The notes under the pieces: generated by a model
What the model was told of the DNA's origin: nothing
What the model saw: the letters and a program-made list of their open reading frames with translations, nothing else
Database searches by the model: none
Program-made: the position numbers and the translations under genes
Shown: in pieces, positions 1 to 7,497 of the stretch
Layout of the letters: each line of letters opens with the position of its first letter
How positions within the stretch are numbered: position 1 is the stretch's first letter
Assembly: GCA_016198915.1 (NCBI GenBank)
Contig: JACQHS010000140.1
Coordinates: forward strand, 1 to 9,471
DNA: 9,471 nt
Reading direction: 5' to 3'
Origin: Candidatus Omnitrophota bacterium
GTDB lineage: Bacteria; Omnitrophota; Gorgyraeia; Aquiviventales; Aquiviventaceae

Positions 1-713
1 GTGATGTCCGCGCGGTAGGCTTCCGGCCGCGTGACGGGACGCAAGTGCAGAAATCGGTCGCTGCCCGTGGTCACGGTGGGATCGTAGATGAAGGAGAGCG
101 ACTCTTCTCCAGGCCGGCGCTCCACCGGATCCACCCCCTGGATGACGCCGATGGATAATCCCAGTAAATGATAGATCGGTCCCATCCACCGCGCGTCGCG
201 GCGCGCCAAGTAGTCGTTGACCGTCACGATGTGGACCCCGCGGCCGGTCAGCGCATTGAGATAGGCGGCGAGCGTGGCGACGAGCGTTTTGCCTTCGCCG
301 GTCGCCATCTCCGCGATCTTGCCTTCATGGAGGATCATGCCGCCCAGCAGCTGCACGTCAAAGTGGCGCATCTTGACGGTCCGCTTGGCCGCCTCGCGCG
401 CGACCGCAAACGCCTCGGGAAGGATCTCGTCTAACACGGCCTGCTGGATCTTGCGCCGCTGCCGGCGCTTGGCCAGCCGCTCATCCGCGTTGAGGTCATA
501 CCACTCCGGCTTGGACGGATCCAGGAAGTGCTCGCCCTTGAGGCCTTCCTGAATGCGCCGTCTGAACTCATCCGTCTTGGCGCGCAACTGCTCGTCGGAG
601 AGTGCTTGGATCTGCGGTTCCAGCTGGTTGATGCGCTTGACAACCGGCCAGAGCCGGCGGCATTCCCGCTCGTGGTACGTCCCGATGAGTTTTTGGAACA
701 CCCAGTTAACCAT
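1..713 (-). CDS. secA: Protein translocase ATPase SecA, N-terminal part (gene continues beyond the left edge)
   Basis: SecA is the cytoplasmic motor ATPase that drives unfolded preproteins through the SecYEG channel. The first 237 codons are present, read from an ATG at 713 (MVNWVFQKLIG...). Clear family signatures are PEAFAVAREA (about 99-108), MRHFDVQLLGGM (115-126), the Walker A motif MATGEGKT (136-143), and YLNALTGRGVHIVTVNDYLA (151-170), all in nucleotide-binding domain 1. The reading frame is still open at base 1, so the rest of NBD1, the preprotein crosslinking domain, NBD2 and the C-terminal domains lie outside. Compared with E. coli SecA there are two extra stretches: a charged one of about 34 residues around 58-97, and one of about 25-30 residues around 194-228. 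No clear Shine-Dalgarno sequence precedes the ATG, but in-frame homology begins right there. It lies 86 bp downstream of the exported-protein gene. Confidence 0.96.
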   Translation of the reverse strand, partial: MVNWVFQKLIGTYHERECRRLWPVVKRINQLEPQIQALSDEQLRAKTDEFRRRIQEGLKGEHFLDPSKPEWYDLNADERLAKRRQRRKIQQAVLDEILPEAFAVAREAAKRTVKMRHFDVQLLGGMILHEGKIAEMATGEGKTLVATLAAYLNALTGRGVHIVTVNDYLARRDARWMGPIYHLLGLSIGVIQGVDPVERRPGEESLSFIYDPTVTTGSDRFLHLRPVTRPEAYRADI

Positions 714-799
714 TAGTTAGTAGCGACGAGTGACATCCGACAAGCGACGAGGAAGGGCTTCAGTGATCGCTCCGAATGTGCGCTAAGGATACATCATCA
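714..799. repeat. Gap upstream of secA with a short direct repeat
   Basis: This 86-bp gap separates the small exported-protein gene from secA. On the plus strand the 9-mer AGCGACGAG occurs at 722-730 and again at 743-751, giving a 21-bp period, and the interval contains the related CCGACA. A TAG-rich stretch (TTAGTTAGTAG) adjoins it. I see no convincing -35/-10 pair and no hairpin followed by a T-run, so I call neither a promoter nor a terminator. The repeat could be a degenerate copy of a dispersed intergenic element, which is inference. Confidence 0.5.
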
Positions 800-1363
800 T
801 CAAAAGAACCGTTTAACTCCAGTAGGCAATCTATACTGAATAATCAGCGGTTTGCCTCGCTCAGGGGTTGCGCTATCCAAGCGCTGGAATCGCATGAACC
901 CATTGATGTTGCGCTCGCGATAGCCTATTTCGATTCGGTCGATCTCGTAAGAATGAATCCCTCCCGATACGGGGCGGTCTCTTGAGGCATCATAGACGAC
1001 AGTGACTCTTCCATCCTCGATTATCATGTAGTCGGTGACGCGACCACCTTCAATTCCGTAAGAGCTAATTTTCGCCCTGGCAGAGCCTTTGCGAGTAGCG
1101 AAGGCGTCAAACAACGCCTCCCTGATCGCATTGTTCTTGGCCACCACGTCCAGCACAGCTGTATCACCGGCTTCCAAACTTTCTTCAACGGTCTGCTGAA
1201 GTGGAAGCAGTATTTGAAAAGACGTATCGGCCTCCAGCTGCTCACGAAGAACCTGTTCTTCAGGCGGCAAAGGCTCACGCTTCCACCCCTCGCCCATCGC
1301 GCTCGAGCTACTTAACCCGATTGCAATCAGTAGGCACGCTGTAGTTGCAACCGCCCTTTTCAT
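800..1363 (-). CDS. Small exported protein of unknown function
   Basis: This encodes 187 residues. The open frame extends further upstream, but that part lies antisense-free over the end of prfB in a different frame. The ATG at 1363 is chosen because it is directly followed by a good signal peptide: MKR, a hydrophobic core (ACLLIAIGL), then SSSSAMGEG, with likely cleavage near residues 22-24. There is no lipobox, so the product is probably periplasmic. A GAGAGGGG sequence 9 nt upstream, inside the end of prfB, can serve as ribosome binding site, and the prfB stop is only 5 bp away, which suggests co-transcription. The mature part has no motif I recognise. It is acidic and helical at first (EEQVLREQLEADTS), then alternates in short strands (SYGIEGGRVTDYMIIEDGRV), a pattern like a small beta-rich domain. 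G+C looks clearly lower (about 50%, and about 38% in its last 60 bases) than in the neighbours, hinting at later acquisition. Confidence 0.75.
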   Translation of the reverse strand: MKRAVATTACLLIAIGLSSSSAMGEGWKREPLPPEEQVLREQLEADTSFQILLPLQQTVEESLEAGDTAVLDVVAKNNAIREALFDAFATRKGSARAKISSYGIEGGRVTDYMIIEDGRVTVVYDASRDRPVSGGIHSYEIDRIEIGYRERNINGFMRFQRLDSATPERGKPLIIQYRLPTGVKRFF

Positions 1364-1368
1364 GGCTC

Positions 1369-2506
<1,138 letters not shown>

Positions 2507-2555
2507 GACGAGGTAGTTTAGCATAGCACCGTGCGGGACGCTTCTATTTTTGGAG

Positions 2556-4037
2556 TCAAGCGGCTTGGTCAGCCGCCGCGGTGCGACGCTGTTCTTTCTC
2601 TGCCAGAACCCGAAGGAAGGCTTGTACTACGGTGGGATCATATTGGACGCCAGCAAGCCGCTGCAGCTCTGCCTTGGCGTCTTCGATAGCCAGCCGTTTG
2701 CGGTAGGGCCGGTCGGTCACCATCGAGTCGTACGTGTCCGCCACCGACAAGATGCGCGCACCCAGGGGGATCTCCTCCCCCTTGAGGCTTGAGGGATATC
2801 CGGTCCCGTCAAAGCGCTCATGATGGTGGCGCACGAGGGTACCGACCTTTTGGAGCGATCGGACCGGCTTGACGATGGCTTCCCCAATGACTGGATGCTG
2901 CTGCATAATTTTCTCTTCGTCCGTCGTCAAGAGATCCGGTTTGAGCAGAATCTCATCCTTAATGCCGATTTTGCCGACGTCATGCAACACCCCGGCGTCA
3001 TTCAACACGCGCAGCGTCTCTTCATCCAATCCCATGATCTCGCCGATCTTCCGGGAATAGAAGCCGACGCGCTTGGAATGTCCGGCGCTGTACGGATCCT
3101 TCGCTTCCACCGCAAGGGCGAGCGCCATGATTGTTTCCACATAGGTCCGCTCGATATCGAGATTCAAGCGATAGTTCTCAATCGCCACCGCCATCTGAAC
3201 ACCGATGCTGGCCATGAGGGATTCGTCGTCCTCGGTGAACGTGCGCGTGGCCTCTTCCCGCAGGATCCCGATGACTCCGATGGGCCGATCGCGAAGCGTC
3301 AGGGGAACGCACAAAATTGTCCCCTCCTTCTCCTGACCGGTAAACCCCAGGATAGAAGCTTTCCCGGGGCCGCACATGGGCCGGCCTTCCTTCGCGACCC
3401 AGCCAGCGATCCCATCCCCCAGCTTGGCGCGAAACTGGTCGTCGGTAACCTGTCCATTCTGCGACCAGGTCGTCTTGACCACGAGCTCCTGTTTTTCCCC
3501 GTCCACGAGCAGGAGACTGCCCATCTGCGCCTCGAGGGCGCCGACGGTGTTCTCCACGATGAGGGTCAGCAGACTATCGATGCCTTCGTAGGACACGATG
3601 GCGTTGCCGATGCGGGTGAGGAGCCTCTTGACGAGCTGACGGGAGGATTCCAGCTCATCGATCTTCTGCTCCAATTCCTGCGTGAGGCGGTTGAAGGAGC
3701 GCGCGAGCTCGCCGATTTCGTTGTGCTCGTTGACATCGACCGTTCTGAAGGACCGTTCGGAGGAAACAGTTTGAATTCTCTTCGCAATCTCCACCACGGA
3801 TTTGATCATGGGCCGCGCCACGAGGAAATAGCCGAGGAAGGAGGAGGCCGACACGAGGAAGATGGCGAGGCTCAGCTCCACCCCGTCCACCATCGCCCAC
3901 ACCAGGATGAGAGTGGGGATAAACAACATGAACCCGAAGGCGAGGGCGAGCTTGCGCTCAAGCCGTTCCTCCTTCAGGGGGACAAGCTTCCACCGACGGC
4001 GTGTCGGGTTCGTCTGAGGCGTTGAGTCGGAAGTCAT
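2556..4037 (-). CDS. Membrane-bound HAMP-GAF-HD-GYP protein, probable c-di-GMP phosphodiesterase
   Basis: This encodes 493 residues from the ATG at 4037, the first Met downstream of the preceding gene's stop (the open frame extends to 4136 but would overlap that gene). Two transmembrane helices lie at about 30-50 and 55-73 with only a few residues between, so there is almost no periplasmic sensor. A HAMP linker follows (about 75-127, with RPM and NEIGELARSFNRLT), then a short coiled coil, a GAF domain (about 150-290) and an HD-GYP domain (about 300-480). The HD-GYP metal and substrate motifs are intact: GHSKRV (H320), HDVGKIGI (H352 D353), HPVIG (381), HHHERFDGTGYP (405-415) and ADTYDSM. HD-GYP enzymes hydrolyse c-di-GMP to pGpG or GMP, so activity is likely here. 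The signal is probably cytoplasmic and bound by GAF, but the ligand cannot be inferred. It lies 19 bp after the MGMT-like gene. Confidence 0.93.
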   Translation of the reverse strand: MTSDSTPQTNPTRRRWKLVPLKEERLERKLALAFGFMLFIPTLILVWAMVDGVELSLAIFLVSASSFLGYFLVARPMIKSVVEIAKRIQTVSSERSFRTVDVNEHNEIGELARSFNRLTQELEQKIDELESSRQLVKRLLTRIGNAIVSYEGIDSLLTLIVENTVGALEAQMGSLLLVDGEKQELVVKTTWSQNGQVTDDQFRAKLGDGIAGWVAKEGRPMCGPGKASILGFTGQEKEGTILCVPLTLRDRPIGVIGILREEATRTFTEDDESLMASIGVQMAVAIENYRLNLDIERTYVETIMALALAVEAKDPYSAGHSKRVGFYSRKIGEIMGLDEETLRVLNDAGVLHDVGKIGIKDEILLKPDLLTTDEEKIMQQHPVIGEAIVKPVRSLQKVGTLVRHHHERFDGTGYPSSLKGEEIPLGARILSVADTYDSMVTDRPYRKRLAIEDAKAELQRLAGVQYDPTVVQAFLRVLAEKEQRRTAAADQAA

Positions 4038-4056
4038 GGGTGAAATCGCCGCAGTG

Positions 4057-4377
4057 TCAAGTATACCTGACCTTTTCACGACGCAGGAGCGCTCGCTTGC
4101 GGGTGGAGCCCTTGGCGTATCCGCCCAACGTTCCATCAGATCGGATCACCCGATGGCAGGGGACACGCGTGCGGACGTGCTGGCGTGCGGACGTGCGGAC
4201 GTTTTTGGGAAATGGCCAGGGATTACGGTTCAGGGCGTTGCCGACGGCGCGGGCAAGCCGGGGGTCGCCGAGCTGCTCGGCCACCCACCGATACGAGCGA
4301 ACGGCTCCTCGCGGGATGCGGCGCACGATGGCGTAGACCTGCTCTTCAAATGGCGTAGGAGGACGACGCGGCGTCAT
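4057..4377 (-). CDS. Small MGMT-type DNA alkyltransferase (Ada C-terminal domain), with insertion
   Basis: This 106-residue protein consists only of the DNA-binding/active-site domain of methylated-DNA-protein cysteine methyltransferases, which transfer an alkyl group from O6-alkylguanine to their own Cys. Seen directly: FEEQVYAIVRRIPRGAVRSY (10-29), the helix-turn-helix with the arginine finger LARAVGNALNRNP (41-53), and the active site VPCHRVIRSDGTLGGYAKG (72-90). C74 is the acceptor. The Cys argues for a real transferase and against an alkyltransferase-like protein, where this residue is typically Trp. Residues about 56-71 (FPKNVRTSARQHVRTR) replace the two or three residues usually found between NP and PCHRV, and are encoded largely by an 8-bp tandem repeat, so function may be impaired. 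The ATG overlaps the uvrC stop as ATGA, implying translational coupling. The N-terminal ribonuclease-H-like domain of full-length Ogt is absent. Confidence 0.88.
   Translation of the reverse strand: MTPRRPPTPFEEQVYAIVRRIPRGAVRSYRWVAEQLGDPRLARAVGNALNRNPWPFPKNVRTSARQHVRTRVPCHRVIRSDGTLGGYAKGSTRKRALLRREKVRYT
4169..4201. repeat. Four 8-bp tandem units inside the MGMT-like gene
   Basis: On the plus strand the units are GTGCGGAC (4169-4176), GTGCTGGC (4177-4184, two mismatches), GTGCGGAC (4185-4192) and GTGCGGAC (4193-4200), followed by GT. Read in the gene (minus strand, GTCCGCAC units), an 8-bp unit changes frame at each copy, giving VRTSARQHVRT. The array falls exactly where family members have only a short loop before the PCHR active site. 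Confidence 0.85.
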
Positions 4378-5669
4378 GCGGCAGGGCGGTGCGCGCGTCG
4401 TCTCAGAGGAGTTGAAGTCAATGCCGCCTTACGGCGCAGGGTCCGGTGGTAGGTGATGGCAAACCGGTGCGCCTCATCACGAATGTGTTGGACGAGGTGG
4501 AGGACCGGCGAGGTTGGCAGCAAGATGATCGGCTGCGACGCCTGCGGGAGAAAGATATGCTCGAAGCGTTTCGCCAAGCCGATTGCAGGCAGTGTCAAGG
4601 AGAGCGCGGCCAGTTCGTCACACGCAGCACTCAGCTGTCCTTTGCCGCCATCAACGAGTACGAGGTCCGGAAATGGCAGGTCCTCGACGAGCGACCCGCT
4701 GTAGCGGCGATGGATCACTTCGCGCATCATCCGGTAGTCATCAATGCCCTGCACCATCTCAATGCGGAATTTGCGGTAGTGCGCCTTGTGCGGCTTGCCG
4801 TCGAGGAACACGACGAGCGAGCCGACCGAAAAGGCGCCGAAGATGTGGGAGATGTCGAAGGCTTCGATGCGCTGTGGCAGCCGCGGCAGCCTGAGCGCCG
4901 CCTGCAACTGCTCCAGCGGTCCGGCAGAGAGCGATTTCTGTTTGGCGACGATCACCGAGGAGAGCGCCTGAACTTGATCCCGCAAGCGTGCGGCCTCCTC
5001 GAAGCGCTGGTGCCGCGAGGCCTGGTCCATGCGGCGCGCCAGGTCGCGCAGGAGATCATCCCGCTTGCCCTGCAGAAACGCGACCAGGTCCTCCACGATG
5101 CGCTGGTACCTCGGCGCGTCAATATACTTCGCACAAGGCGCCAGGCATTGCCCCAAATGGTATTCCAGACAGGGGCTCTTGGGAAACCGCGTACACGTCC
5201 GCAAGGGAAAGACGCGGCGCAAAAACTGCACCGCCTGGTGCATGAGACTCGCGTCAGTATAGGGGCCGAAATAGGTGGCCCCGTCCGAAAGCTTGCGCCG
5301 CGTCACGAGCAGCCGCGGAAACGGCTCGCTGGTGACTTTAAGTATCGGGTAGGATTTGTCGTCGCGAAACGCGACGTTGTACGGCGGCCGGTACTCCTTG
5401 ATGAGCTGGGCTTCTAGCAGGAGGGCTTCGGCTTCCGATGTCGTGCGGCGCACCTCGACATCGGCGACAGCACGGACCATCTTCGCCATGCGCGGCCCCA
5501 GCGACGAGGCCGGACGAAAGTACGAGGTGACACGCTTGCGCAGACTCACCGCCTTGCCGACGTAGAGGAGCTCGCCGCGCGCGTCTTTGAACAGATAGAC
5601 GCCCGGCTGATCGGACAGACACGCTATTCGCTGGCGAAGGGCTGAGGGGCGGGCAGCCGGCTGGCCCAT
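4374..5669 (-). CDS. uvrC: Short UvrC-type excinuclease subunit (no C-terminal HhH domain)
   Basis: UvrC makes the two incisions flanking a lesion in UvrABC nucleotide excision repair. The protein has 431 residues against about 560-620 in typical UvrC. Present: a GIY-YIG nuclease for the 3' cut (about 19-100: GVYLF, LYVGKAVSLRKRV, EAEALLLEAQLIKEYRPPYN); four cysteines C159, C167, C175 and C179, matching the family 4Fe-4S ligands; a UVR motif that binds UvrB (about 203-238); and an RNase H-like nuclease for the 5' cut with D272 (FDISH), D340 (VDGGKGQL) and H401 (RDEAHRF). Missing: about 100 or more residues between UVR and FDISH, and the whole C-terminal (HhH)2 DNA-binding domain; the frame ends soon after AITYHRTLRRKAALTS. 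The ATG at 5669 overlaps murJ by 46 bp. No GTG or TTG lies between it and the GIY-YIG domain. A weak AAGG precedes it. Confidence 0.95.
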   Translation of the reverse strand: MGQPAARPSALRQRIACLSDQPGVYLFKDARGELLYVGKAVSLRKRVTSYFRPASSLGPRMAKMVRAVADVEVRRTTSEAEALLLEAQLIKEYRPPYNVAFRDDKSYPILKVTSEPFPRLLVTRRKLSDGATYFGPYTDASLMHQAVQFLRRVFPLRTCTRFPKSPCLEYHLGQCLAPCAKYIDAPRYQRIVEDLVAFLQGKRDDLLRDLARRMDQASRHQRFEEAARLRDQVQALSSVIVAKQKSLSAGPLEQLQAALRLPRLPQRIEAFDISHIFGAFSVGSLVVFLDGKPHKAHYRKFRIEMVQGIDDYRMMREVIHRRYSGSLVEDLPFPDLVLVDGGKGQLSAACDELAALSLTLPAIGLAKRFEHIFLPQASQPIILLPTSPVLHLVQHIRDEAHRFAITYHRTLRRKAALTSTPLRRRAHRPAA

Positions 5670-7201
5670 TGGAGCGCCTTCGAGAGTTCCCGCACCCGAA
5701 ACGCGGCGCAGGCGCCTGCGTAGATGGCGAGCCCGACGAGAATCGTGATCGGCAGGCCGATGAGCGGATAGTCGTCAAACCGGCCGATCGCCCAGATGAT
5801 CCGACAGCTGGCCGCCATCACCAGAGAAGCGGCCAAGATCCGTCCCAGGGAACCGAGGACCGGGGCGAACAGCGGGGCCGACAGGCGTCGCTCCAGACAA
5901 CGCGTCAAGCGGTAGGCGTTTGCAGAGTTGGTGATGGCCGCGGCCAGCGCCAGCCCACCGACCTGCAGCGGCCACATCAGCAGCAGGCTGGCGAGGAGAT
6001 TCAGGATCAGCGCTTCCACGGCAAGCCGCACCGGGGTCGCGGTATCGTGCAGGGCGTAGAACGCGCCGGTCAGAACCCTGCTGACCGAGTAGGCCAGGAG
6101 CCCCGGGCAGTAGCAGATCAGCGCCTGAGCGGTCATGACCGTCGCCCGGTGATCGAATGCGCCGCGCTCAAACAGGCCGCCCACAATGGGAAACGCCAGC
6201 ACCATCAACCCGAGCGACGCCGGCAGGATGACAAAGCCGACCATGCGGATCACCGAAAGGAGGGTGGCGTGGAATCCCTGAAGATCATTGTGCGCCGCCT
6301 GTTCTGAGAGCGACGGCAGGCTGGCCTGGGCGCTCGCCGTCCCGAAGAGGGCGAGCGGCAATTGCACGAGCCGATTCGCGAAATAGAGCGCGGCGACCGC
6401 CCCTTCCCCGACGACCGCGCTCAGCGACGCAAGCGCCGTATGCATGAGGACGCTCGTTTGGTACACCGCCGATCCCACCATCCGCGGCCCGAGGAGCGCG
6501 GTGATCCGGCTTGAGCCCGCATGCGTCCACCGCAGCCGCCACCGGAACCCGAGCCGATGCGCCACCGGCAGCTGGACCGCCAGCTGGATGACGCCGCCCA
6601 CCATGACCGCACCGGCGAGCGCCATGATACCGGGTGAGACGCGGGGAACAACCCAGAGACAGGCGGCGATCATCGACAGATTGAGGATAGCGGGGCCCAG
6701 GGCTGGCATCGCGAAATGGCGCAGGCTGTTCAGCAAACCCATAAAGTACGCCCAGAGACCCACCAGTGTAATGAACGGAAACAACAGGCGCGTCAGCCGG
6801 ACGGTCAGCGCGAATTTCTCCGGGTCGGAGGCAAACCCCGGCGCGATGAGGCGGACGATGAGCGGTGCCGCAAGCGACCCCGCGATCCCAAGGACGCAAA
6901 GGACCAGGACCAGCCGGGCCAAGAGCGTCTGGCTCAAACGCCAGAACTCCTCGGTTTCGCCCTTCGCCCGGTACCAGCTCAAGACCGGGACAAACGCGCT
7001 GGTCACCGCCCCCTCGGCCACGAGATCGCGCAGCAGGTTCGGCAGCCGGAAGGCCACCACGAACGCCTGGGCCGCCGCGAGGGTCCCGAACAACCGGGCC
7101 ATCAGCAGGTCGCGGACGAACCCGAGCACGCGGCTGAGCCCGATGGCCAGCGCCAGGACGCTGGTGGACCGGGCGATCCGACTCGTCACTGCGCCGCTCA
7201 T
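5624..7201 (-). CDS. murJ: Lipid II flippase MurJ
   Basis: MurJ moves the peptidoglycan precursor lipid II across the inner membrane. The protein has 525 residues, the normal length, and is hydrophobic throughout, consistent with the 14 helices of MOP-family MurJ. The N-terminal signature is clear: SRVLGFVRDLLMARLFG (23-39), AFRLPNLLRDLVAEGAVTSAFVPVL (about 50-74), and later ALYFANRLVQLPLALFGTA. The arginines known to be needed in E. coli MurJ (R18, R24, R52, R270) correspond to R24, R30, R58 and R277. The E. coli D39 position aligns with Q45 (AAQAF). The ATG at 7201 is the first possible start, because an in-frame TAG lies two codons upstream. An AAGGAG sits 14 nt before it, further than usual. 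It diverges from rpsT and overlaps uvrC by 46 bp. Confidence 0.96.
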   Translation of the reverse strand: MSGAVTSRIARSTSVLALAIGLSRVLGFVRDLLMARLFGTLAAAQAFVVAFRLPNLLRDLVAEGAVTSAFVPVLSWYRAKGETEEFWRLSQTLLARLVLVLCVLGIAGSLAAPLIVRLIAPGFASDPEKFALTVRLTRLLFPFITLVGLWAYFMGLLNSLRHFAMPALGPAILNLSMIAACLWVVPRVSPGIMALAGAVMVGGVIQLAVQLPVAHRLGFRWRLRWTHAGSSRITALLGPRMVGSAVYQTSVLMHTALASLSAVVGEGAVAALYFANRLVQLPLALFGTASAQASLPSLSEQAAHNDLQGFHATLLSVIRMVGFVILPASLGLMVLAFPIVGGLFERGAFDHRATVMTAQALICYCPGLLAYSVSRVLTGAFYALHDTATPVRLAVEALILNLLASLLLMWPLQVGGLALAAAITNSANAYRLTRCLERRLSAPLFAPVLGSLGRILAASLVMAASCRIIWAIGRFDDYPLIGLPITILVGLAIYAGACAAFRVRELSKALQWASRLPAPQPFASE

Positions 7202-7211
7202 ATGCTAGAAT
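7183..7211 (+). promoter_or_regulatory. Probable rpsT promoter (extended -10)
   Basis: TGCTAGAAT at 7203-7211 is an extended -10 element (TG, one base, TAGAAT). With a 17-bp spacer, TCGTCA at 7183-7188 matches the -35 consensus at four of six positions. Transcription would start near 7218, giving a leader of about 20 nt that ends in the strong rpsT ribosome binding site. The promoter overlaps the first codons of the divergent murJ. Called from base pattern only. Confidence 0.55.
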
Positions 7212-7215
7212 ATGG

Positions 7216-7231
7216 CTCCTTGCGAAGGAGG
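7216..7231 (+). promoter_or_regulatory. rpsT Shine-Dalgarno sequence within a small perfect hairpin
   Basis: AAGGAGG at 7225-7231 lies 5 nt before the rpsT ATG, near-ideal spacing. Directly upstream, CTCCTT (7216-7221) is its exact complement, so CTCCTT-GCG-AAGGAG can fold into a 6-bp stem with a 3-nt loop that would mask the site. By symmetry the opposite strand also reads AAGGAG towards murJ. Confidence 0.8.
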
Positions 7232-7236
7232 ATCCG

Positions 7237-7497
7237 ATGGCGATCAAGCATGCGGCGTTGAAGCAGCTGCGGAAGGACCGAGGCCGGCAGCAGCGCAACC
7301 AGATGGTCCGTTCGGAATTGAAAACGCTCACGAAGCGGTTCGTGACGCTCGTGAGCGCCCAGCGGCTGGACGACGCGCGCGCGCTGATTCAGTCGCTGAC
7401 GAGCAAGTACGACCGCGCGGCGTCCAAAGGGATTATTCACCGCAATACCGCCGCCCGCTATAAGTCCCGCCTCTCGCGCCGCCTGAAGAAGCCCTAA
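7237..7497 (+). CDS. rpsT: 30S ribosomal protein S20
   Basis: S20 binds 16S rRNA early in 30S assembly. The protein has 86 residues, normal for the family, is very basic and predicted all-helical. It begins MAIKHAALKQLRKDRGRQ and continues with the conserved NQMVRSELKTLTKRF (about 21-35), DARALIQSLTSKYDRAASKGIIHRNTAARYKSRLSRRL; the KGIIHRNTAARYKSRL block is diagnostic of S20. The start is fixed by AAGGAGG five bases upstream. It is the only plus-strand gene here, divergent from murJ (35 bp) and convergent with holA, whose frame overlaps its last 65 bp. The murJ/rpsT and holA/rpsT neighbourhoods are both common in bacteria. No intrinsic terminator is seen after the stop. Confidence 0.97.
   Translation: MAIKHAALKQLRKDRGRQQRNQMVRSELKTLTKRFVTLVSAQRLDDARALIQSLTSKYDRAASKGIIHRNTAARYKSRLSRRLKKP

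Noticed and set aside
776..985. Plus-strand open frame of 69 codons at the end of the exported-protein gene
   Set aside because: No ribosome binding site or family pattern. The minus-strand frame with a signal peptide explains the region better.
2520..2525. Extended -10-like TGCTATGCT upstream of prfB on the minus strand
   Set aside because: No acceptable -35 at the right distance, and a start there would leave a leader of only about 7 nt.
2820..4025. Long plus-strand open frame (401 codons) opposite the HD-GYP gene
   Set aside because: It is exactly antisense to a protein with intact HD-GYP, GAF and HAMP motifs. Its His/Asp/Gly-rich translation shows no family pattern and is what a high-GC antisense frame yields.
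4374..4377. A frameshift as the cause of the short UvrC
   Set aside because: The DNA after the stop encodes the MGMT-like protein in its own frame through an ATGA overlap, and no HhH-like sequence appears in any frame there.
4446..5417. Plus-strand open frame of 323 codons opposite uvrC
   Set aside because: Antisense shadow of a gene with clear UvrC motifs; no ribosome binding site or recognisable domain.
6444..7208. Plus-strand open frame of 254 codons opposite murJ
   Set aside because: Antisense of MurJ; low-complexity Arg/Ser/Thr-rich translation with no domain.
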